Shown here piece by piece: positions 35,090 through 43,930 of a DNA stretch of 64,000 bases (positions are counted from its first letter, which is position 1; every line of letters starts with the position of its first letter). Under the pieces are notes generated by a model. It did not search any database. It had not been told where the DNA came from and saw only the letters and a program-made list of their open reading frames with translations. Where the stretch lies: assembly GCA_032622095.1 (NCBI GenBank), contig CP136067.1, positions 92,928,707 through 92,992,706 on the forward strand. Direction: 5' to 3'. This stretch comes from Siphonodentalium dalli (Eukaryota; Mollusca; Scaphopoda; Gadilida; Siphonodentaliidae). The position numbers were made by a program, and so were the translations under genes.

Positions 35090-35725
35090 GCTCTTTTTCC
35101 TTCTCCTCATTTGCTCACTCACTCTTTTTCCCTCACCTCACTTGCTCACTTGCTCTTATTCCCTCTCCTCACTTGCTCTTTTCCCCTCACCTCACTTACT
35201 CACTTGCTCTTATTCCCTCTCCCCGAATGCTCACTTGCTCTTTTTCCGCTCTCCTCACTTGCTCACGTGCTCTTTTCCCCTTGCTCTTTTCCTCTTTTCC
35301 TCTTGCTCACTTGCTCTTTTTTCCTTGGCCGTTTGCTCTTTTGCTCTTTTTCACTTGGTCACTTGCTCTTTTGCCCTCTCGTCACTTGCTAATTTGCTCT
35401 TTTCTTTTTCACTCACCTCACTTGCTCACTTGCTCTTATTCCCCCTCCCCACATGCTCACTTGCTCTTTTTCCCCTCTCCTCACTTGCTCACTTGCTCTT
35501 TTCCCTCTCCTCACTTGCTCTTTTTCCCTCTCCTCACTTGCTCACTTGCTCTTTTCCCCTTGCTCTTTTGCTCTTTTTCCCTTGCTCACTTGCTCTTTTT
35601 CCCTGGGTCGACTTGTTCATTTGCTCTTTTTCACTTGCTCACTTCTTCTTTCCCTCTCCTAACTTGCCCATTTGCTCTTTTCCCCTCTCCTCTCTTGCTC
35701 AGTTGGTCTTTCTCCACTATTTAAT
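35090..35725. repeat. Right polypyrimidine array
   Basis: Inverted counterpart of 25870-26520: CTTGCTCACTTGCTCTTTTC units on the + strand. The long ORFs in all three + frames are repeat artefacts. Confidence 0.9.
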
Positions 35726-36660
35726 CTTTTCTCGATTTTGAATTTGTTTCATGTTTAAATTTTTGAATAATTTAGAATTTTTTGAAGTTTTTTGAAATTT
35801 TTGAAATTTTTGAAGTTTTTGAAAAATTTGAAGTTTTAGAAATTTTTAAAGTTTTGAATTTTTTGAATTTTTTTGAATTTTGGAAATTTTGGAAATTTTG
35901 GAACTTTTAAACTTTTTCATTTTTTTTCATTTTTTTTTAAAAGAATAAAGTTTTTCACTGCGAGTGTCACTTTAACATTCATCCACAGTGTGTGTCGTTT
36001 GTCACCTTAACAATCATCCACAGTGAGTGCCTAATGTCCCTTTAAATTCACTTTATGAGTACCGAGTGTCCCTTTAACAATCATCCACAGTGAGTGCCGA
36101 GTGCCACTTTAACAATCATCCCCAGTTCACTTGCTCTTTTTCCCTTGGTCGACTTGCTCATTTGCTCTTTTTCACTTGCTCACTTCCTCTTTCCCCCTCC
36201 TAACTTGCCCATTTGCTCTTTTCCCCTCTCCTCTCTTGCTCAGTTGGTCGTTCTCCTCTATTTAATCTTTTCTCGATTTTGAATTTGTTTCATGTTTAAA
36301 TTTTTGAATAATTTAGAATTTTTTGAAGTTTTTTGAAATTTTTGAAAAATTTGAAGTTTTTGAAATTTTTGAAGTTTTTGAAATTTTTGAAGTTTTGAAT
36401 TTTTTGAATATTTTTGAATTTTGGAAATTTTTGAAATTTTTGAACTTTTAAACTTTTTCATTTTTTTTCATTTTTTTTTAAAAGAATAAAGTTTTTCACT
36501 GCGAGTGTCACTTTAACATTCATCCACAGTGTGTGTCGTTTGTCACCTTAACAATCATCCACAGTGAGTGCCTAATGTCCCTTTAAATTCACTTTATGAG
36601 TACCGAGTGTCCCTTTAACAATCATCCACAGTGAGTGCCGAGTGCCACTTTAACAATCAT
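35580..36660. repeat. 541-bp tandem duplication in the right arm
   Basis: The end of the polypyrimidine array, the CTCGATTTTGAATTTGTTTC segment, the TTGAA-rich tract and the start of the 36-bp array are repeated with an offset of about 541 bp (for example, 35741 versus 36282). The junction near 36120 joins CATCCCCAG to TTCACTTGCTC. The left arm has only one copy. Confidence 0.85.
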
Positions 36661-36900
36661 CCACAGTGAGTGCCTAGTGTCACTTTAAAACAGTCATTTA
36701 CAGTGCGTGCCTAGTGTCCCTTTTTAAATTCACTTTATTAATACCGAGTGTCCCTTTAACAATCATCCACAGTGAGTGCCGAGTGTCACTTTAACAATCA
36801 TCCATAGTGAGTGCCGAGTGTCACTTTAACAATCATCTACAGTGGGTGCCTAGTTTCCCTTTAAATTCACATTATGAGTACCGAATGTCACTTTAACATT
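35950..36900. repeat. Right 36-bp tandem array
   Basis: Inverted counterpart of 25361-25620, with more copies: CACTTTAACAATCATCCACA followed by GTGAGTGCCGAGTGT. It is interrupted by the 541-bp duplication. Confidence 0.85.
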
Positions 36901-37235
36901 CAAGACTGAAGCTACCTCCTGTTCATCAAGGTCCTCACGTAATATACATGTAGATAATATTCCGTTCATTATACGCGGGTGGACCGAAAGCGGTGCCCTA
37001 CAGATCATCTAGCACCTGACCTCAAATAGGTCATGACATATGATGACCTAGGATTATATAAATTAGCGAGAAAGTAGGTCATGACCTATGATGACCTAGG
37101 TCAAACTTCCTAGACTGATACCAACTGCAGAGTATATAGGTCAAACTGTCTAGACCGAACCCAACTGGGGTACTGCAGAGAATATAGGTCAAACTGTCTA
37201 GACTGAACACAACTGGGGGGTATCATCAGCCGTCG
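36895..37235. repeat. Right terminal segment of the foldback element
   Basis: Mirror of 25017-25360, with AGGTCATGACCT at 37076-37087 and GGTCAAACTGTCTAGAC repeats. It ends GGGGGGTATCATCAGCCGTC, mirroring GTCTGATGATACCCCCC at the left end. Confidence 0.8.
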
Positions 37236-37772
37236 ATGAAAGGTCGTGATGACGGTATACACTAGTCACAATATCGAATGAACCGCACCGGGCCATGTTT
37301 CAAACAATCATATATTTGGATGGGAAAATATAACATATAGCGATCACGATGGGGAACATTGACACAAAACTGTCAACGTGTATATCTGTATATCAAAACA
37401 CAGAGAAGCGAGACGAGCTAGGATTTATTGGGAATATGCCAAACTGATTCCAGTAGCATTGAAAACATTATCTCGCTCACATCAAGTGCAAAATCTATGA
37501 GACACAACAACCCCGGAAATATACTTTGATCATCTGTTGTATATTATATAGACGTTGGGGATCTAGAAACGGCATTCTCGGATCGTTAGCAATAAACCCT
37601 TGAAATGCGGCTAATATATCAGTGGAACTCTAGAAACGGTCTTATCTCAGTGACAATACATTCGTCAGTTGACACTTCTAAACGTATGGTGGTATAGAAA
37701 CTATATCGGTGCATTATTCGATCCGGTGTTGATACGTGTGTTTAAACATATATATATATATATATATATATG
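37236..37772. other. Spacer with (TA)n microsatellite
   Basis: No gene was recognised. A TA dinucleotide run at about 37750-37771 immediately precedes the first Helitron-like unit. Confidence 0.5.
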
Positions 37773-38255
37773 TCTATTATATATTTTGGAAGATCTGTTT
37801 GTGTGTCTGTGTGTGTGTCTGTGTGTTCGCGATGAACTCGAAAACGGCTGAGCCGATTTCGATGAAACTTGGTATGTGGGGGTATTTTCGGCCGGCGGGT
37901 GGCAAGGGCCTATTAATTTGTCCGTGCGACATGACCTTGACCTTGAAATCGGGTAACTTCAAGGTCAAATCGCCAATTTTGATCGGATTTCGACGAAATA
38001 TGATACGTGGGGTTAGTTTTGTCCACTTATTGTTTTGGACGGATCCAATCGTGACCCCGACCAGACCTTGACCTTCAAAATGATCAATTCAAGGTCAAAT
38101 CGGGTAAAACCGGGTGGATTTCGACGGGCACGTTTGTCGGGTACTTTTGTCCGGGCAGTGTTTTTGGACTTGTCAAATCGTGACCCCACTTGACCACGAC
38201 CTTCAAAATGGACAATTCAAGGTCAAAGCCCGGACGAAGTCCGGTCACCTTCTAG
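37773..38255 (+). mobile_element. Helitron-like non-autonomous unit 1
   Basis: It begins TCTATTATATATTTTGGAAG and ends with a stem-loop CCGGAC-GAA-GTCCGG about 8 bp before CTTCTAG, then T. A 5' TC, a 3' hairpin and a terminal CTRR (here CTAG) followed by T are the Helitron signature. The interior carries CAAGGTCA-rich sequence in both orientations. It has no coding capacity for a Rep/helicase. Confidence 0.65.
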
Positions 38256-38972
38256 TCTATTATATATTTTGGAAGATCTGTCTGTGTATCTGTCTGTGTG
38301 TTCGCGATGAACTCGAAAACGGCCAACCTGATTTCGATGAAACTTCGTATGTGAGGTTACTATCGGTCGGGAAGTGGCATAGGCATATTAATTTTCAGAT
38401 CCGAGGTCAACTTTTCACGTGCCGAGGTCAAATCTGTTTTTACGCCGTTTTGCGCTAATTTATTTCAGTTCGGTGCTCACAAATCGATTCGATATTGCGC
38501 GAATAATAAATTGCCAGTCATATAATTTGCACGGTTAGAATCTGTGGCGCTTCCTCTTTCCAATGATGTATCACACGCCTGTGTACGTTTAAAGTTTCTA
38601 CCTTAATTATCGGGAAGAACGCAGGACCATGCTTCGCTCATCGAATAACATTCCGTAAATCTATTACGCCGTCAACAGACCGTGACGTGATCGCGTTTAA
38701 CTCTTAACGGCCGATGTCGCGTTAACTCATCACCGGCCGAGGTATCCGCAAATGACATTGGGCAATATATATATATCTCGGAAACGGATGGAGTTATCGA
38801 CTTGAAATTTGGTATGTGAATGTATCTTGCTCCGGATACGAATTTTATCGGGTCGCCGAGTCCGTGCGACGCCAGCTTCGCGCATGTGCAGACCAGATCT
38901 CGGAAACGGGTGGAGCTATCGACTTGAAATTTGGTTTTTGAATAGCCCGGATGAAGTTGGGTCACCTTCTAG
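38256..38972 (+). mobile_element. Helitron-like non-autonomous unit 2
   Basis: It starts with the same TCTATTATATATTTTGGAAG directly at the end of unit 1 and ends GATGAAGTTGGGTCACCTTC-TAG, where the terminal hairpin has decayed. The middle differs from units 1 and 3 and includes two CTCGGAAACGG-x-TGGAG-x-TATCGACT copies (about 38775 and 38898). Confidence 0.65.
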
Positions 38973-39707
38973 TCTGTTATATATTTTGGAAGATCTGTCT
39001 GTGTGTCTGTGTGTGTGTTCGCGATAAACTCGAAAACGGCCGACCCGATTTCGATGAAACTTGATATGTTGGGGTATTTTCGATCAGGAAGTGGCATAGG
39101 CCTATTAATTTGCCCGTGCGACGTGACCTTGACATTGAAATTGGGTAATTTCAAGGTCAAACGCCAGAATATCACTGGATTTCGATGAAACTTGGTATGT
39201 GGGGGTACCTTCGGCCGGGGAGTGGCATAAACCTATTAATTTCCCCGCGCGACGTGACCTTGACCTTGAAATCGGGTCATTTCAAGGTCAAACGCCCGAA
39301 TATCACTGGATTTCGATGAAACTTGGTATGTGGGGGTACTTTCATATGGGGAGTCTCATGAGCATATTCATTTGCCCGTGCGACGTGACCTTGACCTTGA
39401 AATCGGTTAAATTCAAGGTCAAATCGCTAATTTTGATGGGATTTCGATGCAATGTTATACATAGGGTTACTTTTGTCCACTGAGTGTTTCGGACGGGTCA
39501 AATCGTGACCCCGACCTGACCGTGACCTTCAAAATAATCAATTCAAGGTCAAATCGGGTAAAACCGGATGCATTTCGACGGGCCCGTTTGTCGGGTACTT
39601 TTGTCCGGGCAGTGTTTTGGACTGGTCAAATCGTGACCACACTTGACCTTGACCTTAAAATGGACAATTCAAGGTCAAAGCCCGGACGAAGTCGGGTCAC
39701 CTTCTAG
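38973..39707 (+). mobile_element. Helitron-like non-autonomous unit 3
   Basis: It begins TCTGTTATATATTTTGGAAG immediately after unit 2 and ends CCCGGACGAAGTCGGGTCAC-CTTCTAG, followed by TATATATA. Internally a 131-bp segment (TTTCGATGAAACTTGGTATG) is repeated at 39050, 39181 and 39312. It contains TGACCTTGACCTTGAAATCG and TTCAAGGTCAAA arms that can pair within each segment. Confidence 0.65.
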
Positions 39708-39912
39708 TATATATATATATTTGGAAAGTGTGGAGAGCACTGTCACAGGTCGGTTATCCGATTTCTTATGTAATTATTTCTATGGAACTAGCTAAGTTTT
39801 GTTAGGTTGTGTCGGAAATTGACATAAAATATTGTGTTGAGCTCAAACAAAGGATAGTGATGTTGAAATTGCTTAAAATCTAATTGAACTGCGTGTTAAT
39901 CAAGGTCTGAGT

Positions 39913-41865
39913 CTAGATCGAACGAGCATATCTCTCAAACTGGGATTTTTCTTGTAGGCAATAATAACCCGTTTGTCGAGAGGCTCGGTCAATTAAGTGT
40001 TTAATAATGCCAAGTTTTTTTCTGAAAATGTTTGCGATTTCAACATTTCTACGATTGTAGATCAGAGGAAAGCACAAGAAATTTCGAGAAACACCTTTGT
40101 AGTCAATGTTAAGTCCGAACGGAAGATATGTTTTAAGTACGCCCATCCAATGATTTTCGCGTTCTAGGCCTATTGAATCGGTTTGGTCTTCGTCGGCTAG
40201 AATTGGTGTCTGTTCTATTGGCTGAAAGCTGAAATGGGATTTAATGTCATGATTAGATGAGTTGAAATGATCGGAAATTTGCATGTCGAGTTTTTTGCGA
40301 ACACTGGAAAGATGATTAGACATTCTAACTTTGAGAGAGGTTTTTGTTTGTCCAACATATTGTATACGGCATCTTTTGCATGTGATTAAGTAAATTACAT
40401 TTTTAGAATCACAATTAAGTTCGTTATGCATTTGATACGATATGCGTATTTGTTCGCTGGCGAAAGTGTTACTAGTATTGATATATCCCATTGTATTGAT
40501 GTAACATCGTTTTTTGTGACAAAATGAGGCTGAACAATTACCCAACACCGGCCGATTGTGCCGTATCCTTGTTGGCTCTGTCGATGTTGGGTCATGGCGT
40601 AACGATTCCAATTCTCTGAGAGTTTCGGACTTTACTTGGCGCAGTAATCTACTTGAGTAGCCACGCGGTCGTAAAGCCTGGAACAGCACTGAACAAGCTT
40701 GATTTATGTGGCTTCTGTTCGTGCAGTTCCGGTGGTATCGAATGATTTGAGATTTAATCAATCCATTGAAAAGTTTTGGCGGATGGAAAGATTTACGATG
40801 AAGAAGCTGGTAAGATTCCGTTGGTTTCGTAAAAAGTTTAGTATCTAAAATGATGCATGATGTAAATTGTGGGCCCTTAAATATTGTTAAATCAAGGAAA
40901 TCAATGCTGGTTTGCGATATTGATTCTTTGAGTTTGATTGATTCATCATGACTGCTCAAGATGTCCAATAACACCCTAAACTCATCCAGACCATGAGTCC
41001 AAATTATAAATATGTCGTCCAAGAATCTATAATAGGCTAATGGTTGTTTGTCGGATTTGGCTAGGGCGCCTTTCTCCCACTCTGCAACAAAAATTGAGGC
41101 AAAATTAGGACTAAACTTCTTGCCCATACTGCAGCCGGAGACCTGTAAATAATATCGTCCATTAAATTCAAAGTCATTCCCTTTAAGAGAAAGTTCTAAT
41201 AATTGAAGTAGTTCATCTCCAGGTCTATGAGGATCATGGTGGAAATCAAATGCATTCTTAATTGACTTTAATCCGGCATCGATTCCAATATTTGTATACA
41301 TAGATTCCACGTCGAGACTAATTAGGTAAGCAGAAGATGGAACTTCAATTTTCGACAATTTAATGAGGAAGTCCTCCGTGTCTTTTAGATAGCTCTGATG
41401 GCGGGTAGCAATTGGTTTCAAATAGAAATCAATAAACTCCGAAATGTGGTACGACTCCGAGCCCACGTCACTGATGATGGGGCGTCCGGGTGGTGTGTAT
41501 CGATTAGCCCAACAGCTCAAAGGTTTATGTATTTTAGGTAGCAAATAAAATGTCCTATTATTGGATTCAGGTTTTGCAATTAGATACTGGACATGTTTTT
41601 TCTTTAAAACGTCCTGGTCCAGCAAGCTTTTGAAAATGAGATTATATTTTAAAACATTGGATTTCCAAATTGGCTCATCCAATGGTTTGTAATATTTAGT
41701 GTTGCTTAATTGGCGCGTCGCTTCTAGAATGTAATTTTCTTTTGACATGATGACGAGCGAGCTGCCTTTGTCACAAGGTTTGATTACAATGTTTTTATTG
41801 CTGCGAAGGGTTTTTAGTGCAGTTCTTTCAACTTTAGTGAGGTTATCCTCGTTGTGAAATTTTGG
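39913..41865 (-). CDS. Penelope-type reverse transcriptase with GIY-YIG endonuclease
   Basis: The open frame starts with FHNEDNLTKVERTALKTL and IVIKPCDKGSSLVIM, the N-terminal DKG block of Penelope-like RTs. Numbering from the ATG at 41748, RT blocks are YLLPKIHK at 68-75, PPGRPIIS at 86-93, LDVESMYTNI at 145-154, GCSMGKKFSPNFA at 205-217 and the catalytic YRFLDDIF at 240-247. A linker with CSASFCHKKRC follows, then a GIY-YIG nuclease: IYLITCKRC (about 452-460), QYVGQT (463-468), R475 and H479, and a later N in GLN. This is the canonical PLE arrangement, related to telomerase RT. The stretch is uninterrupted from 41865 to the stop; an in-frame TGA at 41866 separates it from about 80 upstream codons (42105-41869) that belong to the same protein. 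Confidence 0.92.
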   Translation of the reverse strand, partial: PKFHNEDNLTKVERTALKTLRSNKNIVIKPCDKGSSLVIMSKENYILEATRQLSNTKYYKPLDEPIWKSNVLKYNLIFKSLLDQDVLKKKHVQYLIAKPESNNRTFYLLPKIHKPLSCWANRYTPPGRPIISDVGSESYHISEFIDFYLKPIATRHQSYLKDTEDFLIKLSKIEVPSSAYLISLDVESMYTNIGIDAGLKSIKNAFDFHHDPHRPGDELLQLLELSLKGNDFEFNGRYYLQVSGCSMGKKFSPNFASIFVAEWEKGALAKSDKQPLAYYRFLDDIFIIWTHGLDEFRVLLDILSSHDESIKLKESISQTSIDFLDLTIFKGPQFTSCIILDTKLFTKPTESYQLLHRKSFHPPKLFNGLIKSQIIRYHRNCTNRSHINQACSVLFQALRPRGYSSRLLRQVKSETLRELESLRHDPTSTEPTRIRHNRPVLGNCSASFCHKKRCYINTMGYINTSNTFASEQIRISYQMHNELNCDSKNVIYLITCKRCRIQYVGQTKTSLKVRMSNHLSSVRKKLDMQISDHFNSSNHDIKSHFSFQPIEQTPILADEDQTDSIGLERENHWMGVLKTYLPFGLNIDYKGVSRNFLCFPLIYNRRNVEIANIFRKKLGIIKHLIDRASRQTGYYCLQEKSQFERYARSI

Positions 41866-42254
41866 TCAATTTGTAATGTCGGTTTTGACTAAGCCAGCGA
41901 CCTCGGGAATTGATTTGTCCATCTGGCGATCAGTGGGGATCCACATCGAAGGTTCTTTAAATTGATCTTTTAAACCTGTCGAATTGCGAAAGAAATCAGC
42001 CATAGCTGTTACTTCCCTAAATTGCATGCTTGCTGGACCGCCGTTCATTTCCATGGCATACATAGAGTCTGGTAAAACCAATGTTCCATCCTCCGTCTCA
42101 ACCACATGTGGTGTTTCTTTGAGATCGGTGGGGTAGGAACAAAGGTTAGACCATACCTAAGTATTGATTTCTCGCCAGCGCTCAGGGAAAGGTCGGGTAC
42201 AAGATTGACTATCTCGGTGCCGAGACCGACTCTTTCCGCATGGCTGATGCCCAT
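41866..42254 (-). pseudogene. N-terminal part of the Penelope RT, broken
   Basis: Minus-strand NLVPDLSLSAGEKSILRYGL followed by TFVPTPP matches the N-terminal PLE block (L-S-x-x-E-x-x-L-x-x-GL-x-F-x-P). After a frame change near 42105-42120 the MVETEDGTLVLPDSMY to GLVKTDITN segment continues and stops at TGA (41868-41866). So two lesions separate this from the main RT frame. Confidence 0.75.
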
Positions 42255-42309
42255 CTGAGGAATTAGTTTTAATTACCTTTAAAGATGTTAGTCCAGCCGT
42301 GGTAGATTT

Positions 42310-43200
42310 TCGCCGCCGTCTGTGATGTCCAGTGGATGTTGTCATTCTCCACGTGAAAGTCGCGGGGGGGGGGGTATTGCCTGTATGACCTTTAGTTTCT
42401 GTGTCTGACGAGCTTGGCTGTTAATGGCACGCAGAACTTCCTGGTCCCTAGAATATAAACTAAATGAGATATTTATTTCCTGTAAATGAAGTGTCGCATT
42501 AGGAAAAACTTTTCGGAAATTACAAACCATGTTAGTTACCCTGCTTTTAGCTGTGGTGCCTGCTGTTTTGCCCTTGTCGTTGTCTGTCTTCCAGTCCTCT
42601 CTGTTGTTGATGCCAATGCTGATGATGACGTGTCGATGTGTCTCGTCTGGCTTCGACTTCAGTTTGTGGGCGATGTTGCAGAAATGACATAAATTGCCAC
42701 CTGGGTAAGAAGCAATACAAACATTTTTGGGAGGATCGACATCGACCCGGGACACATTAGAAGAGCCTAAAATAACAACAGGGTTTGTGAATTGTTTAGG
42801 GAAGGACCAATCCTTCTTAGGGCCAGGTTGACGAAATTTAAAAAATGTGGATACCTTAGGTGATGTTGATAATACCTCGGCATACGATGGTGATGATGTT
42901 GAAATCGCTGGCGATGTCATCGAAGCAATGGAACCAACAGGCGAAGGAGGGCTGGAAGAGATGTGCTTTGGTGGTGTTGTTCTCTTGGCTGGTGAATTTT
43001 GAAGTGATGTATTTGGTGGAGTGGATATGCGTGACGTCCGTGGTTTTGGTGCAGGTCGATGTGGCTGTGGTGTGGCTTTGGCGCGTTTTGGTGTGGATCT
43101 CACAGACGACGACGTTGTCTGATCCCTGGCTGGACTATCCTGAAATTGAAGCTGGCGAGCGATTAGTGGGGGAGGGGAGGGTGACCGACCACGTTTGTTT
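42310..43200 (-). pseudogene. SGNH/GDSL-like hydrolase domain in the PLE ORF1
   Basis: The minus-strand open frame (43103-42342, extending upstream in frame without an ATG) begins with a proline/serine/threonine-rich basic segment. It then shows NPVVILGSSNVSRV (block I, G-x-S-N), SYPGGNLCH (block II), HVIISIGINNREDW (block III, G-I-N-N) and FPNATLHLQEI. The frame ends at a run of eleven G bases on the + strand (42364-42374). In the next frame DNIHWTSQTAAKIYHGW supplies the block-V D-x-x-H at 42332-42343. So the domain was probably complete before a homopolymer slip. SGNH esterase-like ORF1 domains are known from CR1-type LINEs. Whether they hydrolyse esters or bind nucleic acid in elements is not established. 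Confidence 0.7.
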
Positions 43201-43396
43201 TTATGAGTTTGGACGCCAACCCGTGTACCTATCGAGGACTCTGAAGATTACCACAGATGCTCAAGAACTTTGATTTTGTCTCATTAGTTAATTTGGTGCC
43301 AAAATTCTTCAGTCCCAATTTTAATGTTGTGTCACGTGCTCGGTCGAAGTCAAGGGTTTTAGAAGAAAGAGCCGAAAGAACCTTGACATCAATTTC

Positions 43397-43720
43397 TTAT
43401 TCCGTTTTCCGATAATACTTGACCAAATTTTTCATGGAGTTCAAACCCCACTCAAAAGCGTCCGCTTTAAGCGAATTGAAAACATCCTCACAGGGGAGCA
43501 CTGGTCGGAATGTCTTCTTTCGCCCTGACTCTACGATGACCGAAAAGCCTTTCCGAAGGACCTTCTTCTCCAAACGGTCCTGTAAAAAATTAATATGGTG
43601 CCAAAGTTGTAGAATTTTGTATAGCAACTTTACTAGATTTGAATGGTCTAAATAAGCCTGGTCTTTTTGCCGCTCTGGGCGGTTAGTTTTTCCACGATTA
43701 GGTTGTTTTGGTTGAGACAT
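43397..43720 (-). CDS. Possible N-terminal part of PLE ORF1
   Basis: A 107-codon ORF starting at an ATG, with a basic N-terminus (QPKQPNRGKTNRPERQKDQA) followed by a helical region, LVKLLYKILQLWHHINFLQD, and WGLNSMKNLVKYYRKTE. No database-style motif is recognised. Position and strand, between the hammerhead-like sequence and the SGNH-like domain, suggest it belongs to the Penelope-like element. Confidence 0.45.
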   Translation of the reverse strand: MSQPKQPNRGKTNRPERQKDQAYLDHSNLVKLLYKILQLWHHINFLQDRLEKKVLRKGFSVIVESGRKKTFRPVLPCEDVFNSLKADAFEWGLNSMKNLVKYYRKTE

Positions 43721-43842
43721 TTTGATCCAGGACTTGAATTTTGGCTGTGAATAAAGGTAATGATTAGTAACATATAATACACAAAGAACGGAACGCGAAG
43801 ATATAAAATAAAAAATAAAAAAGTACTTAGGAGCGCACTGTC

Positions 43843-43893
43843 AAGTTGCCTCAACGTTTCGGTAGAATTACCTTCTTCAGGAAGCAAGCTAGG
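43843..43893 (-). ncRNA. Degenerate hammerhead-like motif of the PLE
   Basis: On the minus strand CTGAAGA is followed by the stem-loop GGTA-ATTC-TACC and then GAAACG. This is the hammerhead core order CUGANGA, stem II, GAAA. Penelope-like elements commonly carry such ribozyme motifs in their terminal repeats. The core here has A where the consensus has U, so self-cleavage may be lost. Confidence 0.5.
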
Positions 43894-43930
43894 TTCGAAT
43901 GTTTAGGTTTTTCCGTGTCAACAGCTATGT

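Larger units (their letters stand above)
25017..37235. mobile_element. Giant inverted-repeat (foldback-like) element
   Basis: The two halves are mirror images. From the outside inward each arm has about 340 bp of terminal sequence with AGGTCATGACCT palindromes, a GTTAAAGTGACACTCGGCAC-type tandem array, a tract of TTCAAAAA-like repeats, a polypurine (left) or polypyrimidine (right) array of GAGCAAGTGAG units, a C2H2 zinc-finger gene and a PC4-like gene. The genes read outward. Without the LINE (26866 to about 31327) the left arm is about 2.9 kb. The right arm, 33769-37235, is about 3.5 kb, of which 541 bp is a tandem duplication. The centre (32420-33768) is not mirrored. Long inverted repeats built from tandem subrepeats are the hallmark of Foldback-type elements. 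No transposase was recognised, so the mobility class is unknown. Confidence 0.8.
39720..43930 (-). mobile_element. Penelope-like element with SGNH-like ORF1
   Basis: Read on the minus strand: a hammerhead-like motif (43843-43893), an ORF1 region (43720-42310) with a basic N-terminal part and an SGNH-like domain, then the RT/GIY-YIG ORF (about 42254-39913). The coding region is broken by an eleven-G run (42364-42374), a frame change near 42100 and one in-frame TGA at 41866-41868. The 3' side ends close to the Helitron block. Element boundaries are approximate, and no terminal repeat pair was found. Confidence 0.8.

Noticed and set aside
35062-35741. ORFs of 217-220 codons on the + strand
   Set aside because: Open frames of the polypyrimidine array in all three frames, not a gene.
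25361-36900. Regular 36-bp repeats as a CRISPR array
   Set aside because: The repeats are contiguous without unique spacers and there are no Cas genes; the surroundings are clearly eukaryotic.
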